Shown in pieces: positions 17,629 through 25,353 of a stretch of DNA of 64,000 bases. The DNA is taken from NCBI RefSeq assembly GCF_028649455.1, contig NZ_JAQSIO010000001.1, forward strand, positions 248,001 to 312,000. Reading direction: 5' to 3'. This stretch comes from Curvibacter microcysteis (GTDB lineage: Bacteria > Pseudomonadota > Gammaproteobacteria > Burkholderiales > Burkholderiaceae_C). Each line of letters opens with the position of its first letter. Positions within the stretch are counted from its first letter, which is position 1. The translations under genes were made by a program, and so were the position numbers. A model generated the notes under the pieces. That model was not told the DNA's origin. It saw only the letters and a program-made list of their open reading frames with translations, and searched no databases.

Positions 17629-18017
17629 GGGCAATTCCTGGGGGGGTGGATCGGTTAGCTGTATTAGGCCCAGCCGTCCCTGAGCTGGCTATCCACATTC
17701 AGCGTGCTCCCTATCCAGTTCCAACGCGGCCCAACAGGATCAGTAGCGCCCTCCTGAGCCTGCGCAAGGCAGGTCATTCAATCAGTGCTTCATTTGGAGT
17801 CGCGTTCGTTCTGGCTCGATGCTGGCGTTCAGCGTAGGTGACCCAGGCCTGTGCGAAGTGCGAGGCTCGATGTGCGAGGTGGAATTGAAAAAGGCGACCA
17901 GCAGTCTCTGCATGGTCGCCTTTGTGGGCGCGTGTGGGGGCTCAAAGTGGCGGGGGAAGCCGCTCTCTTCGCTTCAAGCCAGTGACACCGCGTTCAGCCT
18001 TGAGGAGCAGGCTGTGA
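17629..18017. promoter_or_regulatory. Intergenic region: catA terminator plus antABC promoter space
   Basis: 389 bases between catA (ends 18018) and antA (starts 17628), both on the minus strand. It holds one strong hairpin (listed separately). The 250 bases between that hairpin and antA should contain the antABC promoter; I could not single out -35/-10 boxes. Confidence 0.5.
17885..17923 (-). terminator. Rho-independent terminator after catBA
   Basis: On the minus strand AAAGGCGACCA (11 bases) pairs perfectly with TGGTCGCCTTT, and an inner GCAG/CTGC pairing with one bulged A extends the stem to 15 pairs around a 3-base loop. The stem is followed by TTTTTC. It should end catA transcription before antABC. 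Confidence 0.85.
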
Positions 18018-18956
18018 TCAAGCCCCTACGGCTCGAGCGATCCGGGTGCGTGGATCTGTATCACGCTCGGTGAGTGCTAGCTGCATCACGAAGTCGAATT
18101 TGGCGCGTTCAAAAGGAGCGTCAACGCCCAGCGATTCGTAGCCGGCAGGGGAGACGTCGTGTTCGATCTTCAGCACGAGGCCGTCGCGGGTCGCAAAGGC
18201 GAAGTCGTCGTCGATGTAGGTGTCGCCCGGGATGTTGATCTGGGTCGTCAGAGTACGGTGCCCTTCCTTCACGATATGGAAGTGAATGTGGGCCGGGCGG
18301 TGACCATGGCGACCCAGCAAGCTGAACAGTTCTGAAGTTGGGCTGTTCGGGGGGATCGCGTAGCCTGGCGGCAAGGTCGTGCGGAAGCGGTAGTTGCCTT
18401 GGGCATCCGTTTCGATCTTGCGACGCAGTTCGAACTCCTTGAGGCCAGGAAAGAAGTGCGAGTAGCCACCGTCCTTGTTGGCATGCCAGGCATCCATGAT
18501 GGCGTTCGCCACGGGCTGGCCTGCGTGATCCAGGACACGACCTTCCATGATCAGGACCTTGCCAGTGCCCCGGGTATCGCTATCGTCGTCGAGCACGGCT
18601 TCACCCTTGGACAGCGGAGCGCCAGGGACGTACAGGGGCCCTTCGATGGCCCGCGGCGTGCCAGCAGCGATGCCAGCCTTCGCGTCAGCTTCATCCATGC
18701 GAATGTCCAGCAGCCGGTCGAAACCCAGGCCTGCCGTGATCAGACCGATCTGGCCCGAGGCACCCAGGCGGCCAAGCCAATCTGCGGCGGCCCAGAATTC
18801 GTCCGGCGACACGTCCAACTCATCGATGGCCTTGAACAAGTCAGCCACGATGCGGGCGACGATGGCTCGTGCCCTTGGATTGCCGTCTGCAATCTTCACG
18901 CTGTTGACGTGTTCCAGCAGGCTTTGCTGAGTGAATTCATTCTTTTGGTTGCTCAT
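18018..18956 (-). CDS. catA: Catechol 1,2-dioxygenase
   Basis: A 312-residue intradiol dioxygenase that opens catechol to cis,cis-muconate, using Fe(III). The four iron ligands are present: Tyr165 (GGYSHF), Tyr199 (PPGYA), His223 and His225 (RPAHIHFH). The N-terminal helical dimerisation domain ('RARAIVARIVADLFKAIDELDVSPDEFWAAADWL') is typical. ATG 18956 is supported by GGAG 9 bases upstream; the frame extends to 19082 only because it runs through the catC remnant region. Receives catechol from both AntABC and the Iac enzymes. Confidence 0.95.
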   Translation of the reverse strand: MSNQKNEFTQQSLLEHVNSVKIADGNPRARAIVARIVADLFKAIDELDVSPDEFWAAADWLGRLGASGQIGLITAGLGFDRLLDIRMDEADAKAGIAAGTPRAIEGPLYVPGAPLSKGEAVLDDDSDTRGTGKVLIMEGRVLDHAGQPVANAIMDAWHANKDGGYSHFFPGLKEFELRRKIETDAQGNYRFRTTLPPGYAIPPNSPTSELFSLLGRHGHRPAHIHFHIVKEGHRTLTTQINIPGDTYIDDDFAFATRDGLVLKIEHDVSPAGYESLGVDAPFERAKFDFVMQLALTERDTDPRTRIARAVGA

Positions 18957-18999
18957 GTTTGTCTCCGAAGGTTGAGGAAATGGGGAAAAGTCCAAGCGA

Positions 19000-19143
19000 T
19001 CAAGCGATCGCTGATGGGTGTTGCGCCAGTGGAGTGACCGAGATCTCTGGCGCCTAGGCTTTCTCGCGGCTCTTGATGGCATCGGCCTGCGCTGGGGGCA
19101 GGGCGGTGCGTAAGTTCACGTCCATGCGGACAAGGTCAGGCAT
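19000..19143 (-). pseudogene. catC: catC (muconolactone isomerase) remnant with internal deletion
   Basis: From ATG 19143 the frame reads MPDLVRMDVNLRTALPPAQ..., 29 codons matching the start of muconolactone isomerase ('...VrMdVnLP..m....a..ika.EKa'). It then meets TAG at 19054-19056. In the same frame the next codons read PEISVTPLAQHPSAIA and stop at 19000-19002, matching the C-terminal end of CatC ('YMDIeVTpLaqHPSSI'). So about 48 codons remain of a gene that is normally about 95 long: both ends survive and the middle is gone. It sits where catC is expected, between catB and catA. Confidence 0.85.
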
Positions 19144-19154
19144 GTTCTGGCTCC

Positions 19155-20336
19155 TCATGGTTGGTTGCGTTGCCCCAGGTCGATGTGCACCGCATTCAGA
19201 CCCGTGCGTGCTCGATCGAATCGCTCGAGTTGTCCCAGATCGACCTCAATGCCGAAGCCGGGGCCATCGGGAAGTTGCAGCTCAAAGTCGACGATGGGCA
19301 TGCGTGCAGTCACGATGTCGTCCACCAGCAGTTGAGGACCGAAGAGTTCACAGCCATGGTGTTGGTCCCCGAGGGTGGCAAACACATGGGCAGAGGCTGC
19401 ACTGCCAATCGAAGTCTCCAGCATGGTGCCGCCATACCAGCCGATATCAGCAGCCTCCGCGACGGCAGCCACCTGAAGCGTGCGCAGCAGCCCGCCATGC
19501 TTGGCCACTTTCAGAGAAAACACCTGACAGGCCTGGTCGCGTGCCAGCGCCATGGCGTCCTGCGGGGTGCACACCGACTCATCGGCCATGATGCAGGCGC
19601 TCGAGCCCAGCGATGCGCTCAACACCTTGAGGGCTTCACGATTCCACTTGGCCACGGGCTGTTCGATCAGCGTGACGCCGGCATCAATCAGTTGCGGCAG
19701 GAACCGTCTGGCCGTGCTGCCGTCCCAGGCCTGATTGACGTCGACCGTCAGTGTGGCCTTGCCTTCCAGGCCACGTGCGATTTGGCTGACGTGGGCGACA
19801 TCGTCCGCTGGGCTGCGAGCCCCGATCTTCATTTTGAAGATGCGGTGGCGCTTTTGCTCCAGACGCAGTTGAGCTTCTTCCAGGTCCTTGCGCACATCGC
19901 CACTGGCCAGTGTCCAGGCAAGGGGCAGACTATCGTGGCGTTTGCCACCCAACAGCTGATAAGCCGGCAGTTCAAGGGAGCGGCTGACGGCGTCGATGAG
20001 CGCCATTTCAACGGCACTCTTGGCAAAGGCATTGCCACGGCAGAAGGTGTCCATGCGTGTCAGCACACGACCGAAGGAGCCGCCGTCCTGCCCGATCAGA
20101 CAAGGCGCCAGGTAGGCGTTGATGGCGTGCAGGATGCTCTCTGGAGACTCCTCGTTCCACGAAGGCCCGCCGATGGTGGCTGCCTCGCCGAAGCCGCAGG
20201 CCCCATGGCGCAGCCACAGCTGCACGATGACTGGGCTCTGGCGGTTGATGGCACCGAATGCCAGCTTGTGGGGCCGGATGGTGGGGATGTCCAGAATCCA
20301 CGCCTCAATACGTTCGATCACGAAACGACTCTGCAT
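19155..20336 (-). CDS. catB: Muconate cycloisomerase
   Basis: A 393-residue enolase-superfamily enzyme converting cis,cis-muconate to muconolactone. The barrel motifs are intact: K-M-K at 168-170, Asp199 (VDVNQ), Glu225 (LIEQP), Asp252 (ADES) and Lys276 ('SLKVAKHGG'); the three acids bind the metal and the lysines are the acid/base pair. The N-terminal capping domain includes 'SPVIVQLWLRHGACGFGEAATIGGPSW'. ATG 20336 has AAGG about 8 bases upstream. First gene of catB-(catC remnant)-catA and divergent from a LysR gene. Confidence 0.93.
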   Translation of the reverse strand: MQSRFVIERIEAWILDIPTIRPHKLAFGAINRQSPVIVQLWLRHGACGFGEAATIGGPSWNEESPESILHAINAYLAPCLIGQDGGSFGRVLTRMDTFCRGNAFAKSAVEMALIDAVSRSLELPAYQLLGGKRHDSLPLAWTLASGDVRKDLEEAQLRLEQKRHRIFKMKIGARSPADDVAHVSQIARGLEGKATLTVDVNQAWDGSTARRFLPQLIDAGVTLIEQPVAKWNREALKVLSASLGSSACIMADESVCTPQDAMALARDQACQVFSLKVAKHGGLLRTLQVAAVAEAADIGWYGGTMLETSIGSAASAHVFATLGDQHHGCELFGPQLLVDDIVTARMPIVDFELQLPDGPGFGIEVDLGQLERFDRARTGLNAVHIDLGQRNQP

Positions 20337-20464
20337 TAACAACCTTTTTGATGTGCTTCACTGGTAGGCATTGATGAAGGTTACGAGGAAGCCATATCGC
20401 ATTCAAATGAATTATTTATGTTCAAATGTTCGACATTATCGAATGATTGATTTGGGATACCGGC
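20337..20464. promoter_or_regulatory. catB/LysR divergent promoter with two inverted repeats
   Basis: Perfect inverted repeat TTCGA-CATTA-TCGAA at 20429-20443 (fits LysR T-N11-A spacing) and ATTCA-AA-TGAAT at 20401-20412. The first lies about 20 bases before the LysR start. These are good candidates for recognition and activation sites of the divergent regulator, which would typically respond to muconate. Confidence 0.6.
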
Positions 20465-21343
20465 ATGGAGATTCGACAGCTTCGTTACTTCCTCGACATT
20501 GCGGAGACTGAGCACCTGACGCAGTCGGCGCAGAACCTTTTCGTCACTCAGTCCACGCTGTCACATGGCTTGAGGCAGCTCGAGGCGGAACTGGATACCT
20601 CCTTGTTTGACCGGCTTGGGCGGGGCCTGAAGTTGTCCCAAGCGGGCGCTGAATTCAGGGTCTATGCCACCAGAGCCCTCAAAGAGATCGAGGCAGGTCG
20701 CATGGCACTGGCCGATTTGAGCGGCCTGCAATCAGGTCGCTTGACCATCGGCGCCATCCCGACTTTCCTCAACACCGTGCTGCCGGCCACGGTGGCCGCA
20801 TTCTGCGAGGCCTATCCCAAGGTGCAGGTCGAGGTCCGTGATTTGCGTGCCGGTCCGATCGAGGACCAATTGATGAGCGGGGAGCTGGATTTGGGCATTG
20901 CTTTCCACCCCACCCGCGATGAAGAGATCGAAACCGAGCCCTTGTTCGAGGAGCGCATGATGGTGGTGCTTCGCAAGACCGCTCCAGAGGCGCATGGCCA
21001 ACACATCTCCTTGAAGCAGGCGGCGCAATTGCCCATGGCCTTGCTGCCGCGCAGTTTTGCAACGAGGCGGATGTTGGACGAGAAATTCAGGCTCGCAGGG
21101 GTCGAACCCCGTGTCCGAGTCGAAATGGAGTCAGTGGAGGCCTTGCTTGGCGTGTGCCAGCATGGCTCCCTGGCCACCATCGTGCCTGAGCGCGCCTCCC
21201 TTCAGATGCCTGATTTGTATGCGATGGCGCTCACGGCGCCAGAGGTGGTGCGGCATGCCGGCTTGCTCTGGCGGCGCTCAGCCTCCCGCAGCGTGGCCGC
21301 GCGAGAGTTTGCCGCCATGTTGCGCTCTGTGCATCTTTCTTGA
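20465..21343 (+). CDS. LysR family regulator, probably controls catB
   Basis: A 292-residue LTTR starting MEIRQLRYFLDIAETEHLTQSAQNL with HTH 'TQSTLSHGLRQLEAELDTSLF'. The effector domain follows ('LTIGAIPTFLNTVLPATVAAF', 'MSGELDLGIAF'). The N terminus resembles the CynR/CatR-like set. ATG 20465 is inside the frame that opens at 20447 and gives the usual LTTR N terminus. Its position opposite catB suggests a CatR/BenM-like, muconate-responsive activator; that is inferred from context. Confidence 0.88.
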   Translation: MEIRQLRYFLDIAETEHLTQSAQNLFVTQSTLSHGLRQLEAELDTSLFDRLGRGLKLSQAGAEFRVYATRALKEIEAGRMALADLSGLQSGRLTIGAIPTFLNTVLPATVAAFCEAYPKVQVEVRDLRAGPIEDQLMSGELDLGIAFHPTRDEEIETEPLFEERMMVVLRKTAPEAHGQHISLKQAAQLPMALLPRSFATRRMLDEKFRLAGVEPRVRVEMESVEALLGVCQHGSLATIVPERASLQMPDLYAMALTAPEVVRHAGLLWRRSASRSVAAREFAAMLRSVHLS

Positions 21344-21578
21344 GGAGGCGCTTCATGTCATACAGATGCCACCGCTCGAGCGATGCGCCGACAGGGGGGC
21401 GCTCAGGCGCTTCATCAAGTGACAGCATCGAACAATGAGTCAAAGATTTTTCATTGGTCGTGGCGACTTGGTCGAGCTATGGTCGGTCGGTCCGTCTGAC
21501 GCATTCAGCGTGTGGCGCCCCGCGCCTGCTGAGCTCCTCAACGGATGACCCTTTCACATTTCCCACGGTTACTCTTTG

Positions 21579-22343
21579 ATGCCTCCAATTCACTTTGTCC
21601 GCCAGGGACACGGCCCCGAAATCGTCCTGAGCCATGCGCTGGGTTGTGACCTGACGATGTGGGACGAGTTGGCCGATTGCCTGCAACACCACTTCACCGT
21701 GCTTCGATACGATCATCGTGGGCATGGTCGCTCGCCAGCCCCATCGGGGGCTTTCAGCATGGACGACCTCGCCGATGATGCTGCGCGTTTCATCGCGCAA
21801 AACGCCAGTGGGCCGGTGCATTTTGTAGGCCTGTCGATGGGGGGGATGACGGCTCAGGCCTTGGCGGCGCGTCACCCTGCCTCGGTTCGGTCGATCTGCA
21901 TTGCGAATTCAGCGAGCCACTATGGTGAGGGGGCCAAAGCGCTGTGGCAGACCCGGGTGGACACCGTGCGTGCACTCGGCATGGAAGCGATTGCGGAGGG
22001 CGCCCTGCAGCGTTGGTTCACGCCAGAGTTTCGCGACGACGTTCAGGGGCGCGAACGGGTGAACGACTTGCGTCGGGTGCTGCTCTCCACCGAGGCCAAG
22101 CCTTATGCAGAAGCGTGCTTGGCCGTGGCCAACATTGCCTTGGATGAAGGCAATAGAACCATTACCTGCCCGACCCTTGTCATTGCGGGGGGGCGCGATG
22201 AGGCAACGCCCCCAGCCCTGTCTGAGGCCATCGCTGCGGCTATTCCTGGTGCGCAGTTGCAGAGGCTCAATGCGGCGCACTTGAGTGCAGTGGAGCAGCC
22301 GAAGTTGTTTGCTGCGCTGTTGGAAGCCTTTTACCAACCGTGA
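21579..22343 (+). CDS. 3-oxoadipate enol-lactonase-like alpha/beta hydrolase
   Basis: A 254-residue alpha/beta hydrolase. Nucleophile elbow GLSMGG with Ser86, oxyanion region 'LSHALGCDLTMWDEL', 'YDHRGHGRSPAP' and 'GGRDEATPP' plus a late His ('LNAAHLSAVEQP') give a full triad. This pattern is close to PcaD/CatD, which hydrolyse 3-oxoadipate enol-lactone to 3-oxoadipate. It follows the LysR gene on the same strand, in the catechol ortho-cleavage block, which supports the call; other ester hydrolases of the same family cannot be excluded. Confidence 0.8.
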   Translation: MPPIHFVRQGHGPEIVLSHALGCDLTMWDELADCLQHHFTVLRYDHRGHGRSPAPSGAFSMDDLADDAARFIAQNASGPVHFVGLSMGGMTAQALAARHPASVRSICIANSASHYGEGAKALWQTRVDTVRALGMEAIAEGALQRWFTPEFRDDVQGRERVNDLRRVLLSTEAKPYAEACLAVANIALDEGNRTITCPTLVIAGGRDEATPPALSEAIAAAIPGAQLQRLNAAHLSAVEQPKLFAALLEAFYQP

Positions 22344-22351
22344 TGGAGAAG

Positions 22352-22381
22352 GCTGGCCTACCGGGCTAGGCCAGCTGAGTT
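22352..22381 (+). terminator. Hairpin terminator between enol-lactonase and iacG
   Basis: GCTGGCCTA (22352-22360) pairs perfectly with TAGGCCAGC (22367-22375) around a CCGGGC loop, then TGAGTTT. It sits 9 bases after the lactonase stop and faces the converging iac operon; the T tract is weak. Confidence 0.6.
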
Positions 22382-22599
22382 TGGTGTCAAGTTGCTCTTG
22401 GCTAGCGAGCTTTGAGCACTGGCTTCCACGGTCGATGGGTGTGGCTACAGAGGCGTCTCAGAACTGTGTGCCCAAACGGACCGACTTTCTGTCGGTTACC
22501 TGCATGCCAAAAGCCCTTGATCGTGGCTGGTCAAGGCTGTCTGCATCGATTTTGAACACCATTAGAGGCAAGACCACTGCCTCTGGGTTTCCCAACCCT

Positions 22600-23100
22600 T
22601 CAGGCGCTCGTTCGCGATTCGCCCAAGTGGTGGTAGGCGCGATTGAAATATGCCAGCCCCTGGGAGCTCTCTGCGGGCAGGCGGATGTCGCGCAATTCCG
22701 TGATGAAGATGCTGTGCGAGCCCACTTCGTGGATGTGGGTGATGACGCCATCAAAGTTGACCAGAGCGCCTTGCAAGGCGGGGGCGCCGGTGCTCAAGGG
22801 TCGCCAGGCCACCTGTGCAAAGCGGTCTTCCATCGTCACGTCGCGGTTGGCAAACAGGGCCGACAGGTCCTGCTGGGCAGCCGACAAGACATTGACGCAT
22901 ATCGCTCGGTTTTCCACAAAGAATCGATGCGCGAAGGAGGATCGGTTCATGCAGACCAGCAAGGTTGGAGGCTGGTCTGTGACGCTGCAGACCGCCGAAG
23001 CCGTGAAGCCCGCCAGGCCGGCGGCACCATCGGTGGTGATCACGTTGACTGCACCAGCCAACAAAGACATGCCGTTTCTAAAATCAGGAATGGAAACCAT
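22600..23100 (-). CDS. iacG: Flavin reductase (IAA degradation)
   Basis: A 166-residue flavin reductase-like, FMN-binding split-barrel protein: 'FRNGMSLLAGAVNVITTDGAAGLAGFTASAVCSVTDQPPTLLVCMN', then 'FCVNVLS'-type 'AICVNVLSAAQQDLS' and a late 'HIHEVGSHSIFITEL'. It probably supplies reduced flavin to the IacA oxygenase. ATG 23100 has GGAG 8 bases upstream; the frame upstream to 23220 is inside iacF. Last gene of the iacABICDEFG operon. Confidence 0.88.
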   Translation of the reverse strand: MVSIPDFRNGMSLLAGAVNVITTDGAAGLAGFTASAVCSVTDQPPTLLVCMNRSSFAHRFFVENRAICVNVLSAAQQDLSALFANRDVTMEDRFAQVAWRPLSTGAPALQGALVNFDGVITHIHEVGSHSIFITELRDIRLPAESSQGLAYFNRAYHHLGESRTSA

Positions 23101-23111
23101 GCTGAACTCCT

Positions 23112-24074
23112 TCAAATGTCTAGCACCAGTCGGGCGGATTTGGCGCGCGAGCAGCACGTCATGATCTGGTCGTTGTCCGTCTTTTCTTCGTCGGTGAGGT
23201 ACACATCGCGGTGATCGCATTCACCCTCCAGAACCGTGCAGACGCAGGTGCCGCAGACGCCTTCCTGGCAAGAGACCTGCACCTGGATGCCGACCGACTT
23301 CAGGGCGGCCACGATGCTCTCGCCCTCCTTCACCTGCACCGTCTTGCCGCTGGCTGCGGCCACCACCTCAAAGGCGCCGCCGCGCGTGTCGACCTCGGCG
23401 TTGAAGTATTCCCGGTGGATCTGGGCAGTGGGCAGGCCATGTTGTTCGCTGGTGCCGATCACCCAGTCCATGAAGCCCGAAGGACCACAAACATACAGGT
23501 GGGTATGGGCGGTGCCCGCTGCGGCCAGCACCGCTGCGATCTGGAGTCGGCCCGCATCACCCGCATCGTCGAAATGCAGGTGCACCTTGTCGGCGAAGGG
23601 GGCTGCGGCCAGTTCTGCCAGAAAGGCACTGCTTGCGGCGGAGCGCGTGCAGTAGTGCAACTCGAAGTGCTTGCCCGCCGCTGAAAGGGCATAAGCCATG
23701 GCGATCATGGGCGTGATGCCGATGCCGCCACCGACCAGCACACTGTGCTGGGCCTCAGGTACCAAAGGGAAATGGTTGCGCGGGGCGCCAATGGTGACGA
23801 CCGTGCCTTCATTGAGGCGATCGAAGACCGCGAGCGAGCCGCCTCGGGAGGCGGGGTCACGCAGCACGCCGAGTCGGTAGCGGCTTTTCTCGGCAGGGTC
23901 GCCGCACAGCGAATATTGGCGAACCAGGTCGGGGGCCAGATGGACGTCGATGTGGGCGCCAGCCTCGAACCTGGGCAGACTGTGGCCGTCGGCGCTCTCC
24001 AGATCCAGGACAACGACACCGCCGCCTTGAATCTCTCTGCGCTGCACAACGACCTGGTGGGTGAGGGCGTTCAT
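23112..24074 (-). CDS. iacF: Ferredoxin reductase component of the IAA pathway dioxygenase
   Basis: A 320-residue phthalate dioxygenase reductase-type protein: N-terminal flavin domain (RQYSL), NAD domain (GGGIGITPM, 'LYVCGPSGFMDWV') and C-terminal [2Fe-2S] domain with a CQEGVCGTC cluster. The domain order is the reverse of AntC, so the two reductases belong to different classes. It feeds electrons from NAD(P)H to the IacC/IacD oxygenase. ATG 24074 is used. It sits between iacE and iacG with short gaps. Confidence 0.9.
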   Translation of the reverse strand: MNALTHQVVVQRREIQGGGVVVLDLESADGHSLPRFEAGAHIDVHLAPDLVRQYSLCGDPAEKSRYRLGVLRDPASRGGSLAVFDRLNEGTVVTIGAPRNHFPLVPEAQHSVLVGGGIGITPMIAMAYALSAAGKHFELHYCTRSAASSAFLAELAAAPFADKVHLHFDDAGDAGRLQIAAVLAAAGTAHTHLYVCGPSGFMDWVIGTSEQHGLPTAQIHREYFNAEVDTRGGAFEVVAAASGKTVQVKEGESIVAALKSVGIQVQVSCQEGVCGTCVCTVLEGECDHRDVYLTDEEKTDNDQIMTCCSRAKSARLVLDI

Positions 24075-24099
24075 GGGTGTTTCCTTCTTGTGATGCACT

Positions 24100-24846
24100 T
24101 CAGCGCATGAAGATGCCGCCGTTCACGTCCCAAGCGGCGCCGGTACATGAATCAGCCTCTGGCGAGGCCAGTTGCACGACTTGTGCCGCGATGAAGCGCG
24201 GATCGCCCAGGCGCTGCACTGGGATGGCTGAAACCAATTTTTCGAGCTTGTCAGCCGGCACGGCTTGGCGCACGGAGGGCAGATCGAGTGGGCCGGGTGC
24301 CATGGCATTGACCGTGACGCCACTGGCGGCCAGTTCGCGCGCGAAGATCTTGGTCAAGGTCAGGATGCCCGCCTTGGATGAGGCGTAGTGCGCACCCGAA
24401 GCGGTGCCGCCGTTCTGCCCAGCCAGGGAGGCGATGTTGATCAATCGACCATAGCCGTGGCTGGCCATGCGGGCACCAAACACTTGGCAACCGAGAAAGG
24501 TCCCGCGCAGGTTGATTCGAAGCACCTCTTCAAACTCTTCCGGGGTGATCTGCATCACCGGCGTGGTCACTGTCACGGCCGCGTTGTTCACGGCCACATG
24601 CAGCTGGCCCCAGCGTGCGGCAAGGGCATCGGCCGCATCCTCGAACGCCGATTTGGACACCACATCCAGGGCCAGACCCAGGGTGCTGTCGCCGCTGGGG
24701 TCAAGGTCCCGCGCGGCCCGTTCGGCGGCCGCGCCGTCACGGTCGCTCAGTGCAACGCGGTAGCCCGCGGCGTGCAATGCCTGCGCAATGAACAGGCCCA
24801 GGCCATGGGCAGCGCCTGTGACCAGGGCGTTTTGTCGTTCTGCCAT
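24100..24846 (-). CDS. iacE: SDR family oxidoreductase of the IAA pathway
   Basis: A 248-residue classical short-chain dehydrogenase: GAAHGLG cofactor motif near residue 11, NNAA at about 88-91, catalytic YASSK, and C-terminal 'AAWDVNGGIFMR'. In characterised iac loci IacE works early in the pathway, after IacA, on the hydroxylated IAA intermediate. ATG 24846 lies 9 bases after the iacD stop. Assignment rests on family plus gene order. Confidence 0.9.
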   Translation of the reverse strand: MAERQNALVTGAAHGLGLFIAQALHAAGYRVALSDRDGAAAERAARDLDPSGDSTLGLALDVVSKSAFEDAADALAARWGQLHVAVNNAAVTVTTPVMQITPEEFEEVLRINLRGTFLGCQVFGARMASHGYGRLINIASLAGQNGGTASGAHYASSKAGILTLTKIFARELAASGVTVNAMAPGPLDLPSVRQAVPADKLEKLVSAIPVQRLGDPRFIAAQVVQLASPEADSCTGAAWDVNGGIFMR

Positions 24847-24855
24847 GGGTGGGCC

Positions 24856-25332
24856 TCAGAGGATGTAGCCGACGGCGGTGAGCGTGTCGGTTGAGTTGAT
24901 GAGCTTGACGATCTTGCGGTGGATGAGGAAGCCCTTACCTTCGCGCAACAGTTCGTAGGTGACATCGGAGGTGTGCTCGCGAAAGCGATCCTTGCGGAAC
25001 TCGCGCAGGTTCTGCGCGCAACGCACGGTGACCTGGGTGCCGGCGTCGCTCAACAGGCGAAAGCGCGATACGTTGCGCACCGTGCGTGCCACCGGGGCAG
25101 AGGAGATCGCCTCTCCGCCGGTCAGGCGTGCCACACGTTTTTCGCGCATCTGGGCGTCGTCATAGGCGTAGTTCAGGGTGTTTTCATGGTCGACTTCGTT
25201 GGGATCGATCGGTATCACGTAAACCCCTTCAGGGGCCCAGAGCTGGAGCCAGTCCTGGTACTCGTTGTGGTCCAGCATGTCGCTTTCGGCCCAGATGAAG
25301 GCGGTTGCTTCTTGCAGCAGCGTGGTGTTCAT
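24856..25332 (-). CDS. iacD: Ring-hydroxylating dioxygenase small subunit of the IAA pathway
   Basis: A 158-residue dioxygenase beta subunit: 'ATAFIWAESDMLDHNEYQDWLQLWAPEGVYVIPI', 'LTGGEAISSAPVARTVRNVSRFRLL' and a C-terminal 'GKGFLIHRKIVKLINSTDTL'. It pairs with IacC, whose gene stops 21 bases upstream. The complex forms catechol from the oxidised IAA intermediate. No catalytic residues are expected in this subunit. Confidence 0.9.
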   Translation of the reverse strand: MNTTLLQEATAFIWAESDMLDHNEYQDWLQLWAPEGVYVIPIDPNEVDHENTLNYAYDDAQMREKRVARLTGGEAISSAPVARTVRNVSRFRLLSDAGTQVTVRCAQNLREFRKDRFREHTSDVTYELLREGKGFLIHRKIVKLINSTDTLTAVGYIL

Positions 25333-25353
25333 TTTTTGGCTTCCTTCCCTGGC

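Noticed and set aside
19161-20339. Long plus-strand open frame (392 codons) opposite catB
   Set aside because: It mirrors catB exactly and has no family signature; catB has all enolase-type residues.
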